Shown: piece by piece, positions 54,296-63,615 of the stretch
Layout: every line of letters starts with the position of its first letter
Numbering within the stretch: the stretch's first letter is position 1
Origin: Shewanella sp. TC10
GTDB taxonomy: Bacteria; Pseudomonadota; Gammaproteobacteria; Enterobacterales; Shewanellaceae
Direction of reading: 5' to 3'
Length of the DNA stretch: 64,000 nucleotides
Assembly: GCF_009663145.1 (NCBI RefSeq)
Contig: NZ_VKHR01000016.1
Location: 23 to 64,022 of the forward strand
Notes under the pieces: model-generated
Told to the model about the DNA's origin: nothing
Seen by the model: only the letters and a program-made list of their open reading frames with translations
Database searches by the model: none
Made by a program: the position numbers and the translations under genes

Positions 54296-56230
54296 CTAGC
54301 GAACTGAACTAAGCAGTGAGTTAAACATTTCCTGCGCAGTTGACATTATTCTGGCGGACGCTTGGTAAGATTGTTGAAAGCGCATGAGGTTTGCCGCTTC
54401 TTCATCTAAGTTAACGCCTGATTCACTTTGTACTCGGTTATAAGCTTGTTGATAAACCGCTTCATTTGAAGCAACTGACACAGAGGCAGCCTTAGTTTGG
54501 CTACCAATATCTAGCTTTGTACCTTCGAAAACTCCGGCTAGCGTGGTAGAACCACCATTCATCAATTTTGCATCGACTAATTTCGCCATTTCGACTGCAT
54601 TACTGTTATCACCTTCAGCAAATGACAAATCAAAGGTATAAGTATCAATAACACCGCCTGTAGAACTATCATCGATTTCGAAATCAAATCCATAAGGCGT
54701 GCTGATTTGAGGAGGTGTAAATGCAGTTGGGCCTCCAACAGCAGCTCCTGTTGAGTCAAATGCTTGATAGGTATTCGTGACAGTATCAATCTGAAAAGTT
54801 AATTCACTGTCTGTAATTGGGAAGTTTGGATTCGTTCTGTCAATACTCGTTAGTTTTACGCTTGTTTCACCAGAGTTAGTTGGCTCAGCAGTAATTTGCG
54901 GCCCCGCTGCTGCGATGCCTTTCGGGTCAGTCATTACGACACCGATCCCAGCTGCTGCACCTGCGTTAGGTCTAATTTCAAAAGTATCACCATCAGCGAA
55001 ACCCGCTGGAACTGAATCAATTTGAATAGAAAAACCATCCCCACCCGTTAATTGGTTATTCACAGCATCATAAGTTAACGCTTGGATATCACCAGTTTTA
55101 GTATCTTTCAGTTCATATGTAGAAGGCGCTGTGTAAGATAGCTCGTATGAACTGCCAGTGAGTTGGCTCACATCATCAATATTAACTCTTAATTTTGCAG
55201 TCCCAGTGTTACCTTCATATTCACCTACTCGGCCAGCTGCCATCGTTGGATCATTAATATCAGTAAAAATGTTCTGCCCTAGCTCACCATTTAAATCAAA
55301 ACCCTTAGACTGCATTTCATTAAATGCATCAGCAACACCAAGAGCAAGCTGCCCTAACTCTTGATTAACAGGGATAAGTGTTTCGTCTCTGAACTTGAAT
55401 AATTCGCCAAGTTGACCACCTAACTTTGAGCCATCTATGACTAATGTTTGATTGCCAGTCGATGTGGTTAATCTCACTTCATTTGGATAAGGGTCACCGG
55501 TAGTCGTTCCCACTTGCATGGCTACTTCACCAGATACAAGCATCACAGACCCACCTAACATGACACTCTTGCCACCATTATCTAGTGGGATCACATTCAC
55601 TTCAGAGTATTCACTTAGTTCAAGAATAAGTGCATCTTGCTGATCAAGTAATTGACTATCTTGATTGCCACTTTTCATCAGTTCTAAGTTAATATTGGCC
55701 AGTTCATTACTAATTTCATTAATACGATCCGCAACAGCACCGATTTGGCTATTTGTTTGCTTCATCTGTGAATCAAGATGTGACTGCATTTGATTTAAAC
55801 TGGTTGCAGTTTGCTGCGCAGCCCCGAGCATACTGTCACGCATAGCGAGATCTGTAGGTAGATCAGCAACACTGTTGATACTTGCAAAAAAGTCGTTAAG
55901 CCTATCTGGCACCATAGAACCAATTTGTGAATAAAGCTGATCCATCTCATTCATTTTGGTGTAACGGGTTTCAGCACCACTCATAGCGGTTTGGCCAATG
56001 CGTAATTCACGTGCTGCAAAGTCGTTATAAATACGCTTTACGTCAGATACATAAGTACCCTGTCCATAAAAGCTATTACCAATTTTCTGAGATTCTAATG
56101 TCGATTGCTCTGCAACTTGGCGGTGATAACCCACAGTATTGGCATTAGCAATGTTATTACTGGTCACGCCCATCTGAGATTGCGCCGCCAGTACACCCGT
56201 ACGGGCGATATTTAATAAATCAACAGCCAT
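54296..56230 (-). CDS. flgK: Hook-filament junction protein FlgK (HAP1)
   Basis: FlgK (644 aa) caps the hook and forms the first junction ring. The rod/hook family N-terminus (LLNIARTGVLAAQSQMGVTSNNIANANTVGYHRQ, seen as SNNIANANTVGYHRQ) and C-terminus (EEAANLMRFQQSYQASARI) are both typical. The length includes a large middle domain. Its start codon shares one base with the flgJ stop, so translation is coupled. Confidence 0.95.
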   Translation of the reverse strand: MAVDLLNIARTGVLAAQSQMGVTSNNIANANTVGYHRQVAEQSTLESQKIGNSFYGQGTYVSDVKRIYNDFAARELRIGQTAMSGAETRYTKMNEMDQLYSQIGSMVPDRLNDFFASINSVADLPTDLAMRDSMLGAAQQTATSLNQMQSHLDSQMKQTNSQIGAVADRINEISNELANINLELMKSGNQDSQLLDQQDALILELSEYSEVNVIPLDNGGKSVMLGGSVMLVSGEVAMQVGTTTGDPYPNEVRLTTSTGNQTLVIDGSKLGGQLGELFKFRDETLIPVNQELGQLALGVADAFNEMQSKGFDLNGELGQNIFTDINDPTMAAGRVGEYEGNTGTAKLRVNIDDVSQLTGSSYELSYTAPSTYELKDTKTGDIQALTYDAVNNQLTGGDGFSIQIDSVPAGFADGDTFEIRPNAGAAAGIGVVMTDPKGIAAAGPQITAEPTNSGETSVKLTSIDRTNPNFPITDSELTFQIDTVTNTYQAFDSTGAAVGGPTAFTPPQISTPYGFDFEIDDSSTGGVIDTYTFDLSFAEGDNSNAVEMAKLVDAKLMNGGSTTLAGVFEGTKLDIGSQTKAASVSVASNEAVYQQAYNRVQSESGVNLDEEAANLMRFQQSYQASARIMSTAQEMFNSLLSSVR

Positions 56231-57324
56231 TAGTTAGTCTCTCCAGGCAGTACAGACTTAAGTCCATTAGTCACTGACTCCATCACTTTCAACACTTTTT
56301 GTGCATATTGAGGATCTGTGGCATAACCGGCTTTTTGTAATGCATTAATAAATTTGGCAGGCTCAGCTGCTACTTTTCTAGCGTCTTGGTAACGTTCGCC
56401 ATTTGAAATAAATGACACAAAATCATTAAAACTTTGTTCGACGTTGTCATACATTCTGAAATCCGCTTTTTGCTTCACCGCAATCCCCTGTTCATATTCC
56501 AGAGTGTTCACAGAAGTTTTATCACCTTGCCAACGGCTATCAGCTTTAATGTTAAATAAGTTGTTGCTGGCACTACCATCTTGGCGGCGGATCATTTTTT
56601 GGCCCCAACCGGTTTCTAGTGCTGACTGAGCTAAAAGCACTTCAGGTGTTGTCCCTAAGGTTTTGGCAGCTTTTTCTGCATGGGGATATAACACCGAAAC
56701 AAAATGTTCTGGATTTTCAAACTCTGTTGGCGCCTGATGAATGGTTTGCGGCAATTGATTGCCACTGGAGGCAACAGAAGGAGCGGCATTACCGGCGAGT
56801 ATTTTTTCAAAGGTTTGTTCATCAATAACGCTATGGCTACTGGACAACTGATTAATATTAACCGCAGGTTTACCTGATTCAATCGCATTTAATGACGATG
56901 TATTCATAGTAGAAGCTTGATTTACTGAAGCTTCTTTAGGAGCTGCGTCAAATAATGAGTGATTGATTTTGGCATCGATATCGCCACGTAATACTGATGC
57001 AGGCTTAAATGGAGTATCTTGCGGTGATAACTGTTGCACCATCAGGTCAGCAATACCAAGCATTCCCTTGTCAGATAAATCTACTGACATTTGCTGGTCA
57101 CGCATGTTTTCGAAGAATTCGGTAGTTTGACTATTCATTGGGCTGTCAGATTTAAAAGCAGCGTTTGCATCACGCATGCTTTTCATCAACATTTGAATAA
57201 ATATCCCTTCAAACTGTTTGGCGACCTCTTTGAGCGCCGCCTTCTCGTCCTTCTGGGCTTGAGAACGTAATGAATCTAGTCCTCCTAGATCCAGAAAGTG
57301 CGATGAATTTGACAGCTTTTCCAT
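56230..57324 (-). CDS. flgJ: Flagellar rod-cap peptidoglycan hydrolase FlgJ
   Basis: FlgJ (364 aa) has an N-terminal rod-cap part (about 1-105; LDSLRSQAQKDEKAALKEVA, EGIFIQMLMKSMRDAN) and a C-terminal glucosaminidase/muramidase (about 205-355) with LAQSALETGWGQK holding the catalytic glutamate, plus NNLFNIKA. This dual-domain form is the one found in gammaproteobacteria. The middle linker is Ser/Ala-rich. It lies 17 bases after flgI. Confidence 0.94.
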   Translation of the reverse strand: MEKLSNSSHFLDLGGLDSLRSQAQKDEKAALKEVAKQFEGIFIQMLMKSMRDANAAFKSDSPMNSQTTEFFENMRDQQMSVDLSDKGMLGIADLMVQQLSPQDTPFKPASVLRGDIDAKINHSLFDAAPKEASVNQASTMNTSSLNAIESGKPAVNINQLSSSHSVIDEQTFEKILAGNAAPSVASSGNQLPQTIHQAPTEFENPEHFVSVLYPHAEKAAKTLGTTPEVLLAQSALETGWGQKMIRRQDGSASNNLFNIKADSRWQGDKTSVNTLEYEQGIAVKQKADFRMYDNVEQSFNDFVSFISNGERYQDARKVAAEPAKFINALQKAGYATDPQYAQKVLKVMESVTNGLKSVLPGETN

Positions 57325-57341
57325 AGTCGTACCGACAATTT

Positions 57342-58457
57342 TTAGATGATGATAAGTTCACCATGCAAAGCGCCTGCCATTTTTAACGCTTCAAGTATTG
57401 CAAGTACATCGGAAGGAGCTGCTCCGACTAAATTAACTGCACGTACAAGCTCATCTAAGGTTGTACCTGGGTCGAATAAAAACATTCTGCTGTCGGCTTC
57501 AGCCACATCTATGGTGCTTTCAGTAGTGACAACAGTTTGACCATTTGCAAATGCATTAGGTTGGGAGACCTGCGTTGCTTCTGCTATGGTTACCGTTAAT
57601 CCACCATGCGTTACCGCAGCTGGCATCAATTTTACATTTTGACCAACTACAATCGTCCCTGTACGCGAATTAACAATCACTTTCGCTGACTCACTGGCAA
57701 TTTCAACTTCGACATTTTCAAGCGTAGCAAGGAAAGAAACTCGCTGAGATGCATCCCGGGGAGCGCTCACTTGAACAGAAGTTCCATCCAACGCGCGAGC
57801 CATTCCTGGGCCTAAAAAACTATTGATGGCATCAGCCATACTTTTGGCGGTAGAAAAATCAGAGCGATGTAAATTGAAGGTTAAATGATCGCCAGTCGCA
57901 AAAGGCGACATGACACTACGTTCCACCATCGCACCACCAGGAATACGTCCAACGGTTGGGGTATTTTGAATCACTTGCGAGCCATCTAGACCTTCAGCAC
58001 TAAAACCACTGACAACTAGGCTACCTTGGGCAATGGCATACACATTACCATCAACACCTTTTAAGAAGGTTTGTAGTAATGTGCCGCCGCGTAAGCTTTT
58101 TGCTTCACCGATACTGGATACTGTAATGTCAAGATTTTGACCGGGTTTGATAAATGCTGGCATCTCAGCATGGACTGCAACAACCGCCGCATTCTTGGTT
58201 TTAGGACTGACATTATCAGGTAAGTTAATACCAAAGTTTTTCAACATGGTTCTGAATGTTTGTTCGGTATAACGGGTTTTTTCACCGGTTCCAGGTAAAC
58301 CAACCACTAAACCATAACCAATCAACTGGTTACTTCGTACCCCTTGAACATTGGCAATATCTTTAATGCGCTGGGCTTGAGTTGGCGCTGAGACAGTTAA
58401 CATCGCAACGGTTGCTGCGGAAATAACAACGCTCACAAAAAATGATTTAATCTTCAT
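57342..58457 (-). CDS. flgI: Flagellar P-ring protein FlgI
   Basis: FlgI (371 aa) builds the P ring in the peptidoglycan layer. It has a signal peptide of about 28 residues ending TQAQ, then [32 protein letters not shown] (fragments: [19 protein letters not shown]), and the conserved end [22 protein letters not shown]. Length is as in E. coli (365). It follows flgH by ten bases. Confidence 0.95.
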   Translation of the reverse strand: MKIKSFFVSVVISAATVAMLTVSAPTQAQRIKDIANVQGVRSNQLIGYGLVVGLPGTGEKTRYTEQTFRTMLKNFGINLPDNVSPKTKNAAVVAVHAEMPAFIKPGQNLDITVSSIGEAKSLRGGTLLQTFLKGVDGNVYAIAQGSLVVSGFSAEGLDGSQVIQNTPTVGRIPGGAMVERSVMSPFATGDHLTFNLHRSDFSTAKSMADAINSFLGPGMARALDGTSVQVSAPRDASQRVSFLATLENVEVEIASESAKVIVNSRTGTIVVGQNVKLMPAAVTHGGLTVTIAEATQVSQPNAFANGQTVVTTESTIDVAEADSRMFLFDPGTTLDELVRAVNLVGAAPSDVLAILEALKMAGALHGELIII

Positions 58458-58467
58458 GGCATACTCC

Positions 58468-59142
58468 TTAGAAAGGCCACCATTCGCCCATGAAGAATGA
58501 ACTTAACCACCCCACCTTTTGGACATCAGCAAAAGTACCAGTACCACTATATTGAATACGGGCATTAGCAACACGGGTTGACTCTACGGTATTTTCTGGG
58601 GTGATATCTTGGCTTCGAACCATGCCAGTAACACGGATAAACTCATCACCATTGTTAATCGAAATCCATTTCTCGCCACGAATCACTAAATTACCATTAC
58701 TCAATACCTGCATGACGTTAGCTGAAATACTGCCATCTAAACTGTTTGACTGATCAGCATCAGACTCACGTTTGGTATCCATAGAATCTGAATAACGTAG
58801 ATCCAGTGGCACACCTTTAATAGTGACATTGCCACCACCAGCGTAAATTGGGTCAACACTTAAATTTGAGTCTTTCTTAATTTCATTGTTGGCACTTTTC
58901 TTCGCTTGAGTAGACTCATTAAGCAACACAGTAATAATATCGCCAACTTTATGAGCTCGAATATCCGAGTATAAACTCGACGATTGATGATCTATGTAAA
59001 TTGAACCCGTTGATACCATTTTTGTTGGCGGCGCCTCTGGGTATACAGGGGCATAAAACGGATCATCTGGAATAGGTTTTTGCTGAGTAGTGCTGCAACC
59101 TGCAAGTACTATTGCCGAAGCTAAGGCTAAGTAAATACGCAT
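58468..59142 (-). CDS. flgH: Flagellar L-ring lipoprotein FlgH
   Basis: FlgH (224 aa) forms the outer-membrane L ring. The lipobox LAGC gives a lipidated cysteine at residue 16. The family segments [30 protein letters not shown] (fragment [19 protein letters not shown]) and the C-terminal [14 protein letters not shown] are present. It lies between flgG and flgI. Confidence 0.95.
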   Translation of the reverse strand: MRIYLALASAIVLAGCSTTQQKPIPDDPFYAPVYPEAPPTKMVSTGSIYIDHQSSSLYSDIRAHKVGDIITVLLNESTQAKKSANNEIKKDSNLSVDPIYAGGGNVTIKGVPLDLRYSDSMDTKRESDADQSNSLDGSISANVMQVLSNGNLVIRGEKWISINNGDEFIRVTGMVRSQDITPENTVESTRVANARIQYSGTGTFADVQKVGWLSSFFMGEWWPF

Positions 59143-59164
59143 TATCCTTCCCCTTCCATCAAAC

Positions 59165-59953
59165 TTATAGATTTTGAGTTACGTAAGACATCATTTGGTC
59201 AACAGCTGAAATCACTTTTGAGTTCATCTCATAAATTCGCTGACTTTGAATTAAGTTAACTAACTCTTCTGTGACATTCACATTCGATGTTTCAAGTGCA
59301 CCCTGTCGAATTGCACCTAAGCCATCTAATGAAGCCGTGCCTTGAATTGGCGTTCCACTCGCGCCCGTTTCGGTATACAAGTTTTGGCCTAGAGGATCTA
59401 GCCCTGATGGATTAATAAAATCACTCATAGCAAGCTGCCCAACAACTGTACTTTCAGTCGCGCCAGATAACTTAACCGAAACTTCACCTTCAGCTGAAAC
59501 CGTTATCGAGGTTGCATCATCTGGGATAGTGATTGATGGCTGTACAACATAGCCAGAACCTGGGGTCACAATTTGGCCATTCTCATCTAAACTAAACTGA
59601 CCATTTCGCGTATAAGCAGCGGTACCATCTGGCATTTCCACTTCAAAAAAACCAGGCCCCTCAATCATTAAATCTAGAGAGTTATCCGTAGTAAGCATGT
59701 TGCCTTGGGTGAACATTTTTTGAGTGGCAACAACCTTAGTACCCGCGCCAATATTCAGACCATTAGGTAGTTTAGTATTATCAGCACTAATACCACCCGC
59801 TTGATTCACGGTTTGATAAAGCAAGTCTTCGAATACTGCCCGGCTTTTCTTATAGCCAACAGTACTGGCATTCGCCACGTTATTAGAAATAACTGCAATA
59901 TCGGTTTGCTGGGCGTCTAAGCCAGTTTTACTTATCCATAAAGCGGGATGCAT
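59165..59953 (-). CDS. flgG: Flagellar distal rod protein FlgG
   Basis: FlgG (262 aa) forms the distal rod. The rod-family N-terminus ([36 protein letters not shown]) and C-terminus ([19 protein letters not shown]) are intact, and the length is that of E. coli FlgG (260). It lies 11 bases after flgF. Confidence 0.96.
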   Translation of the reverse strand: MHPALWISKTGLDAQQTDIAVISNNVANASTVGYKKSRAVFEDLLYQTVNQAGGISADNTKLPNGLNIGAGTKVVATQKMFTQGNMLTTDNSLDLMIEGPGFFEVEMPDGTAAYTRNGQFSLDENGQIVTPGSGYVVQPSITIPDDATSITVSAEGEVSVKLSGATESTVVGQLAMSDFINPSGLDPLGQNLYTETGASGTPIQGTASLDGLGAIRQGALETSNVNVTEELVNLIQSQRIYEMNSKVISAVDQMMSYVTQNL

Positions 59954-59964
59954 AATAATTACTC

Positions 59965-60708
59965 CTAACTAATTCTCATTAAAGATGACGATGCACGATC
60001 AAGGTCTTCGGCATTTTTCATCATCTTCACTTGCATTTCGTATTGGCGCTGAATATCAATTAACGCCACCATTTCAGATACAGCATTAACATTGCTGCCT
60101 TCAACAGCGCCTGTTTCAACTTTAATATTTGGATCGTTCGGTGCATTAAGCCCTGAGGTCAATCTGAATAAACCGTCTTCACCACGCATCATCTCTTGAT
60201 TGTCAGGGTTAACGAGTTTGATTCGAGCCACTTCTTCGATGACATCAGCTGTAGCGCCTTGTGGTCGTACAGAAATAATCCCATCAGGTGATATCTGAAC
60301 TTTATCGATAGGTAGCGGCAAGACAATAGGGCCTGCCTCACCCATCACAGGGTTTCCACGGCCATTAGTCAGTAAGCCTGTACTGTCAAAACTTAGACTC
60401 CCTGAGCGAGTGTAAGCTTCACCACCATCACCACCTTGTACTGCAATCCAGCCTTTATCTTTGATGGCGATATCTAAATCACGCCCCGTGGTTTTAATTG
60501 GCCCCGAACTAAAGTTATGGCCTGGGCTTTCTGTCATAGAGAAAACACGCGTAGGTAAACCTTCGCCAAATACTTGCATAGAGCGAGCCTGAGCCAAATC
60601 AGCTTTAAAACCATCGGTATTCGCATTGGCTAAATTATTGGCACGAACAGCCAAAGCATTCATATTCTGCTTTGCCCCACTCATGGCAACATAAAGTAAT
60701 TTGTCCAT
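59965..60708 (-). CDS. flgF: Flagellar proximal rod protein FlgF
   Basis: FlgF (247 aa) is a rod protein related to FlgG. Its N-terminus MDKLLYVAMSGAKQNMNALA and NNLANANTDGFKAD, and the C-terminal ALIDIQRQYEMQVKMMKN, are typical. ATG 60708 was chosen because GGAG lies eight bases upstream; a TTG at 60723 would add five residues across that site. It is the first gene behind a sigma-54 promoter and a hairpin pair that separate it from flgE. Confidence 0.95.
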   Translation of the reverse strand: MDKLLYVAMSGAKQNMNALAVRANNLANANTDGFKADLAQARSMQVFGEGLPTRVFSMTESPGHNFSSGPIKTTGRDLDIAIKDKGWIAVQGGDGGEAYTRSGSLSFDSTGLLTNGRGNPVMGEAGPIVLPLPIDKVQISPDGIISVRPQGATADVIEEVARIKLVNPDNQEMMRGEDGLFRLTSGLNAPNDPNIKVETGAVEGSNVNAVSEMVALIDIQRQYEMQVKMMKNAEDLDRASSSLMRIS

Positions 60709-60757
60709 TTGCTGCTCCGTCAAACTTTCTACATAACAAAAGATATATACAGAACTA

Positions 60758-60772
60758 GCAATCAGTGTGCCA
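60758..60772 (-). promoter_or_regulatory. Sigma-54 promoter for flgF
   Basis: TGGCAC-N5-TTGC on the - strand (60772 to 60758) matches the RpoN consensus at all ten fixed positions and lies about 50 bases ahead of flgF. Confidence 0.9.
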
Positions 60773-60875
60773 AAGTATAAAAGGAAGGATATTTAGAATT
60801 AACTGAATGAAATATAGAAGAAATAAACAGTGCTATAGAATAAAGAAAGCAGATAAATAGTCAGAATAAAATGGC

Positions 60876-60927
60876 AAAGAGTTGCCATGGCGGCAACTCT
60901 TTGACTCGCTAAACTCTTTGAGAGTTT
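60876..60927 (-). terminator. Two hairpins after flgE
   Basis: GAGTTGCC (60879-60886) pairs with 60892-60899, extended by three A-T pairs, and AAACTCT (60911-60917) pairs with 60921-60927. On the - strand the second structure is followed by TTTGCCATTTTATT, so termination after flgE is likely but may be partial. Confidence 0.65.
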
Positions 60928-60932
60928 AAGAT

Positions 60933-62297
60933 TTATCGAATCTGAAGAATCGATTGGTTCAAGGTGTTGTTCACTTCAAGCGTACGCGAGTTGGCTTGGA
61001 AGTTACGTTGAGCTGAAATCAAATCAACAAGCTCAGTAGTCAAATCAACGTTAGATTGCTCTAAAGCCGATGAACGAATGCCACCAAATGTGCCACTATT
61101 AGCTTCACCCGCTAGAGCAGCACCTGAATCTAAACTCGCCTTCCAAGAAGTGTTACCCACTTGCGTTAAGCCTTGCTCATTGGCAAAACGAACTAAAGCA
61201 ACACGTGCTAATGGCTCAGTTGTGCCGTTACTATAACTTGCTGTCACTAGTCCATCTTCACCGATCCCAACATTAGTTAAGCGGCCAACAGTGGTTCCGT
61301 CTTGGGTTAATTCTGTGACTTCAAAAGGTGATGCATATTGAGTTGGATTATTAAAACCAAGTGTAATCTTCTGACTTCCATCAGCGCCAGGACCTAATAC
61401 ATTAGCACCGTTAACACCCAGTTCTACCGTTTCAACAGTGGTAGGATCTGAACCTGTATAAGCACCCGCATCATTAAATTTTAAAACTGAGCCTTTCCAG
61501 CCAGATGCATTCTCAGCTAATGCAGTACCATCTGCAATACCATCACCTGTGGTATCAACGCCATATGAACCACCATTTGCTTGGTCAATATCAACTTGTT
61601 TGCCATCAACGGCATAAAATGCGACCCAGTTACTTTCACCTGTGTAAGCACCATCTGTAGGTTTAACAAAATAAGTCGTCATGATATGAGACTCACCTAA
61701 CGAGTCATAAATCGTTACAGAAGTTGAATTATTAAACGTGTCAGGATCATTCGGATCAAAATTCGCTGGATCTAATTCTGACTCGCCGACATTTAGGTTC
61801 ATTTGTAAGCCAACGTTACTTGTTTGAACTGGGCTACCTGCTGTATCAGGAATTTTAATCGGTACCGTACTCGATAAACTCACAGAAGTAGAGTTACCGT
61901 CAGCATCAACAGGGAAACCTTGAAGGTAATTACCTGCTGAATCGGTCATAAAGCTTTCTGAGTTAACTTTGAAAGCACCTGCACGGGTAAATGAGTGATC
62001 TTGAGTACCCACTTCAGAAGCTGTAACAAAGAAGCCACCGCCACTAATAGCCATATCAAGTGAGTTACTGGTGAACTGTAAACTACCTTGTTGGAATTGC
62101 TGAGCCACTTGAGTTGTGGTCGCACCGCCACCCACTGCAGTTTTGCTGTTGGAAAAAATAGAATTAGCATAAACATCAGCAAATTCTGCGCGGGACTCTT
62201 TAAAGCCAATAGTATTAACGTTGGCAATGTTATTTGCTGTGGTATTGAGATCTTTTTGAGCAGCGGAAATACCACTCAAAGCAATGTTAAACGACAT
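60933..62297 (-). CDS. flgE: Flagellar hook protein FlgE
   Basis: FlgE (454 aa) builds the hook. It has the hook/rod N-terminus (SFNIALSGISAAQKDLNTTA, NNIANVNTIGFKESRAEFAD) and C-terminus (ELVDLISAQRNFQANSRTLE), with middle domains including an Asp/Gly-rich stretch (WVAFYAVDGKQVDID). Length is usual for polar systems. It is the last gene before the flgE/flgF break. Confidence 0.95.
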   Translation of the reverse strand: MSFNIALSGISAAQKDLNTTANNIANVNTIGFKESRAEFADVYANSIFSNSKTAVGGGATTTQVAQQFQQGSLQFTSNSLDMAISGGGFFVTASEVGTQDHSFTRAGAFKVNSESFMTDSAGNYLQGFPVDADGNSTSVSLSSTVPIKIPDTAGSPVQTSNVGLQMNLNVGESELDPANFDPNDPDTFNNSTSVTIYDSLGESHIMTTYFVKPTDGAYTGESNWVAFYAVDGKQVDIDQANGGSYGVDTTGDGIADGTALAENASGWKGSVLKFNDAGAYTGSDPTTVETVELGVNGANVLGPGADGSQKITLGFNNPTQYASPFEVTELTQDGTTVGRLTNVGIGEDGLVTASYSNGTTEPLARVALVRFANEQGLTQVGNTSWKASLDSGAALAGEANSGTFGGIRSSALEQSNVDLTTELVDLISAQRNFQANSRTLEVNNTLNQSILQIR

Positions 62298-62401
62298 AAT
62301 TCACCCCTTCTCTTACTAATTCTATTTATTGTTAATAGTCAAAATGCTGACCATTATTGATATTTGGTTGTTAAGCTTTCCACGGTCTAATGTGCAGTAA
62401 A

Positions 62402-63172
62402 TTAACTTTCAGCTACAGCAAGTACATCTGACAATTGAATGCCGCCAATACCACGAAGATTTAATATTGCACCAGTGGTTACATCACCTAATGAAACACT
62501 GGAAACGTGAGCGTAAGTCGACACCGCTAAATCTTCTGATGTGCCATCAATTTTACCGTTCGCTTTGATGGCATAGTTTCCTTCAGCAACAGGCTCACCG
62601 TTTTTATCTAGACCGTCCCATGTCACATCGATGTTGCCGCCTGCAGAACCATCGACTTCGAACGTTCTAATGACTTGACCCGTTTCATCTTCAATATTGA
62701 CAGTAATGCTATCAATCGGTGTTGGCGTACTGATCACCCCTTTGACTTCAGAGCTATCAGTGCTGATATGGCCTGTATCAGACGGAATAAGCACTTTCTG
62801 TCCAACAAGACCAGATGCCTGCAAAGCTTGGCTAGAGCTGGTTAAGGTATTGAGGTTTAGAATCTCTTCATTTAGCTTGGCAATACCATCTACCGTCGAG
62901 AAGGATGCCATTTGAGAAATCATCTGGTCATTTTCTACTGGTTTGAACGGGTCCTGCATAGAAAGCTGCTGACTTAATAATGCAAAGAAATCTGCTTGAG
63001 TCAGTTCCTGGCTATTAGGCTCAGGTGTCTCAGCGACTTCAGCATGCTGAACACTGTCTAAAAAAGCATTACCTGTAGTTTCTGTTTGGGTAGTATTAGA
63101 TGCAATACCAGTAGAACTCGCTGACTGGGTTTGCGGCAAACTTTGACTACTGTAAGGATTAATGAGGCTCAT
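62402..63172 (-). CDS. flgD: Hook assembly scaffold protein FlgD
   Basis: FlgD (256 aa) caps the growing hook. The N-terminal conserved part TQADFFALLSQQLSMQDPFKP and NDQMISQMASFSTVDGI, and the C-terminal FlgD Ig/Tudor-like domain with WDGLDKNGEPVAEGNY, are clear. The first 50 residues are Ser/Thr/Gln-rich. It lies 24 bases after flgC, and 104 bases separate it from flgE. Confidence 0.94.
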   Translation of the reverse strand: MSLINPYSSQSLPQTQSASSTGIASNTTQTETTGNAFLDSVQHAEVAETPEPNSQELTQADFFALLSQQLSMQDPFKPVENDQMISQMASFSTVDGIAKLNEEILNLNTLTSSSQALQASGLVGQKVLIPSDTGHISTDSSEVKGVISTPTPIDSITVNIEDETGQVIRTFEVDGSAGGNIDVTWDGLDKNGEPVAEGNYAIKANGKIDGTSEDLAVSTYAHVSSVSLGDVTTGAILNLRGIGGIQLSDVLAVAES

Positions 63173-63196
63173 TTTTTACCTCCAACTAAATTCATA

Positions 63197-63613
63197 TTAC
63201 TTACCCATACGAAGCGTTTGTTGCAGCATCGATTTTGCCGCATCAGCCACTTGGACATTCATTTGATATGACCGAGAAGCAGAAATCATATCTGCCATTT
63301 CTTCCATCACATTCACATTTGGTTTATAGATAAAGCCATCACCATCAGCCATTGGGTGATCAGGAGAGAACTCCTTTAATAACGGTTTATCACTTTCAAC
63401 AATGCCTTTTACACTGACACTGTGAGAACTATTCTGTTGACTCGTTGCTTTAGCCATTTCAGCTTCAAAAATCGGATGGCGAGACTTATAAGTTTGATCA
63501 ACGCTGCTTGAGACAGAATCTGCATTAGCAATGTTACTGGCTGTGGTATTGAGTCGTACCGATTGCGCTGACATACCTGAACCTGACACATTGAATATAT
63601 TAAAAAGACTCAT
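63197..63613 (-). CDS. flgC: Flagellar proximal rod protein FlgC
   Basis: FlgC (138 aa) is a proximal rod subunit. It carries the N-terminal rod motif (IFNVSGSGMSAQSVRLNTTA, SNIANADSVSSSVD) and a C-terminus PNVNVMEEMADMISASRSYQ, with an NxxxPN-type central turn. Length matches E. coli FlgC (134). It starts two bases after flgB ends. Confidence 0.95.
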   Translation of the reverse strand: MSLFNIFNVSGSGMSAQSVRLNTTASNIANADSVSSSVDQTYKSRHPIFEAEMAKATSQQNSSHSVSVKGIVESDKPLLKEFSPDHPMADGDGFIYKPNVNVMEEMADMISASRSYQMNVQVADAAKSMLQQTLRMGK

Positions 63614-63615
63614 AA

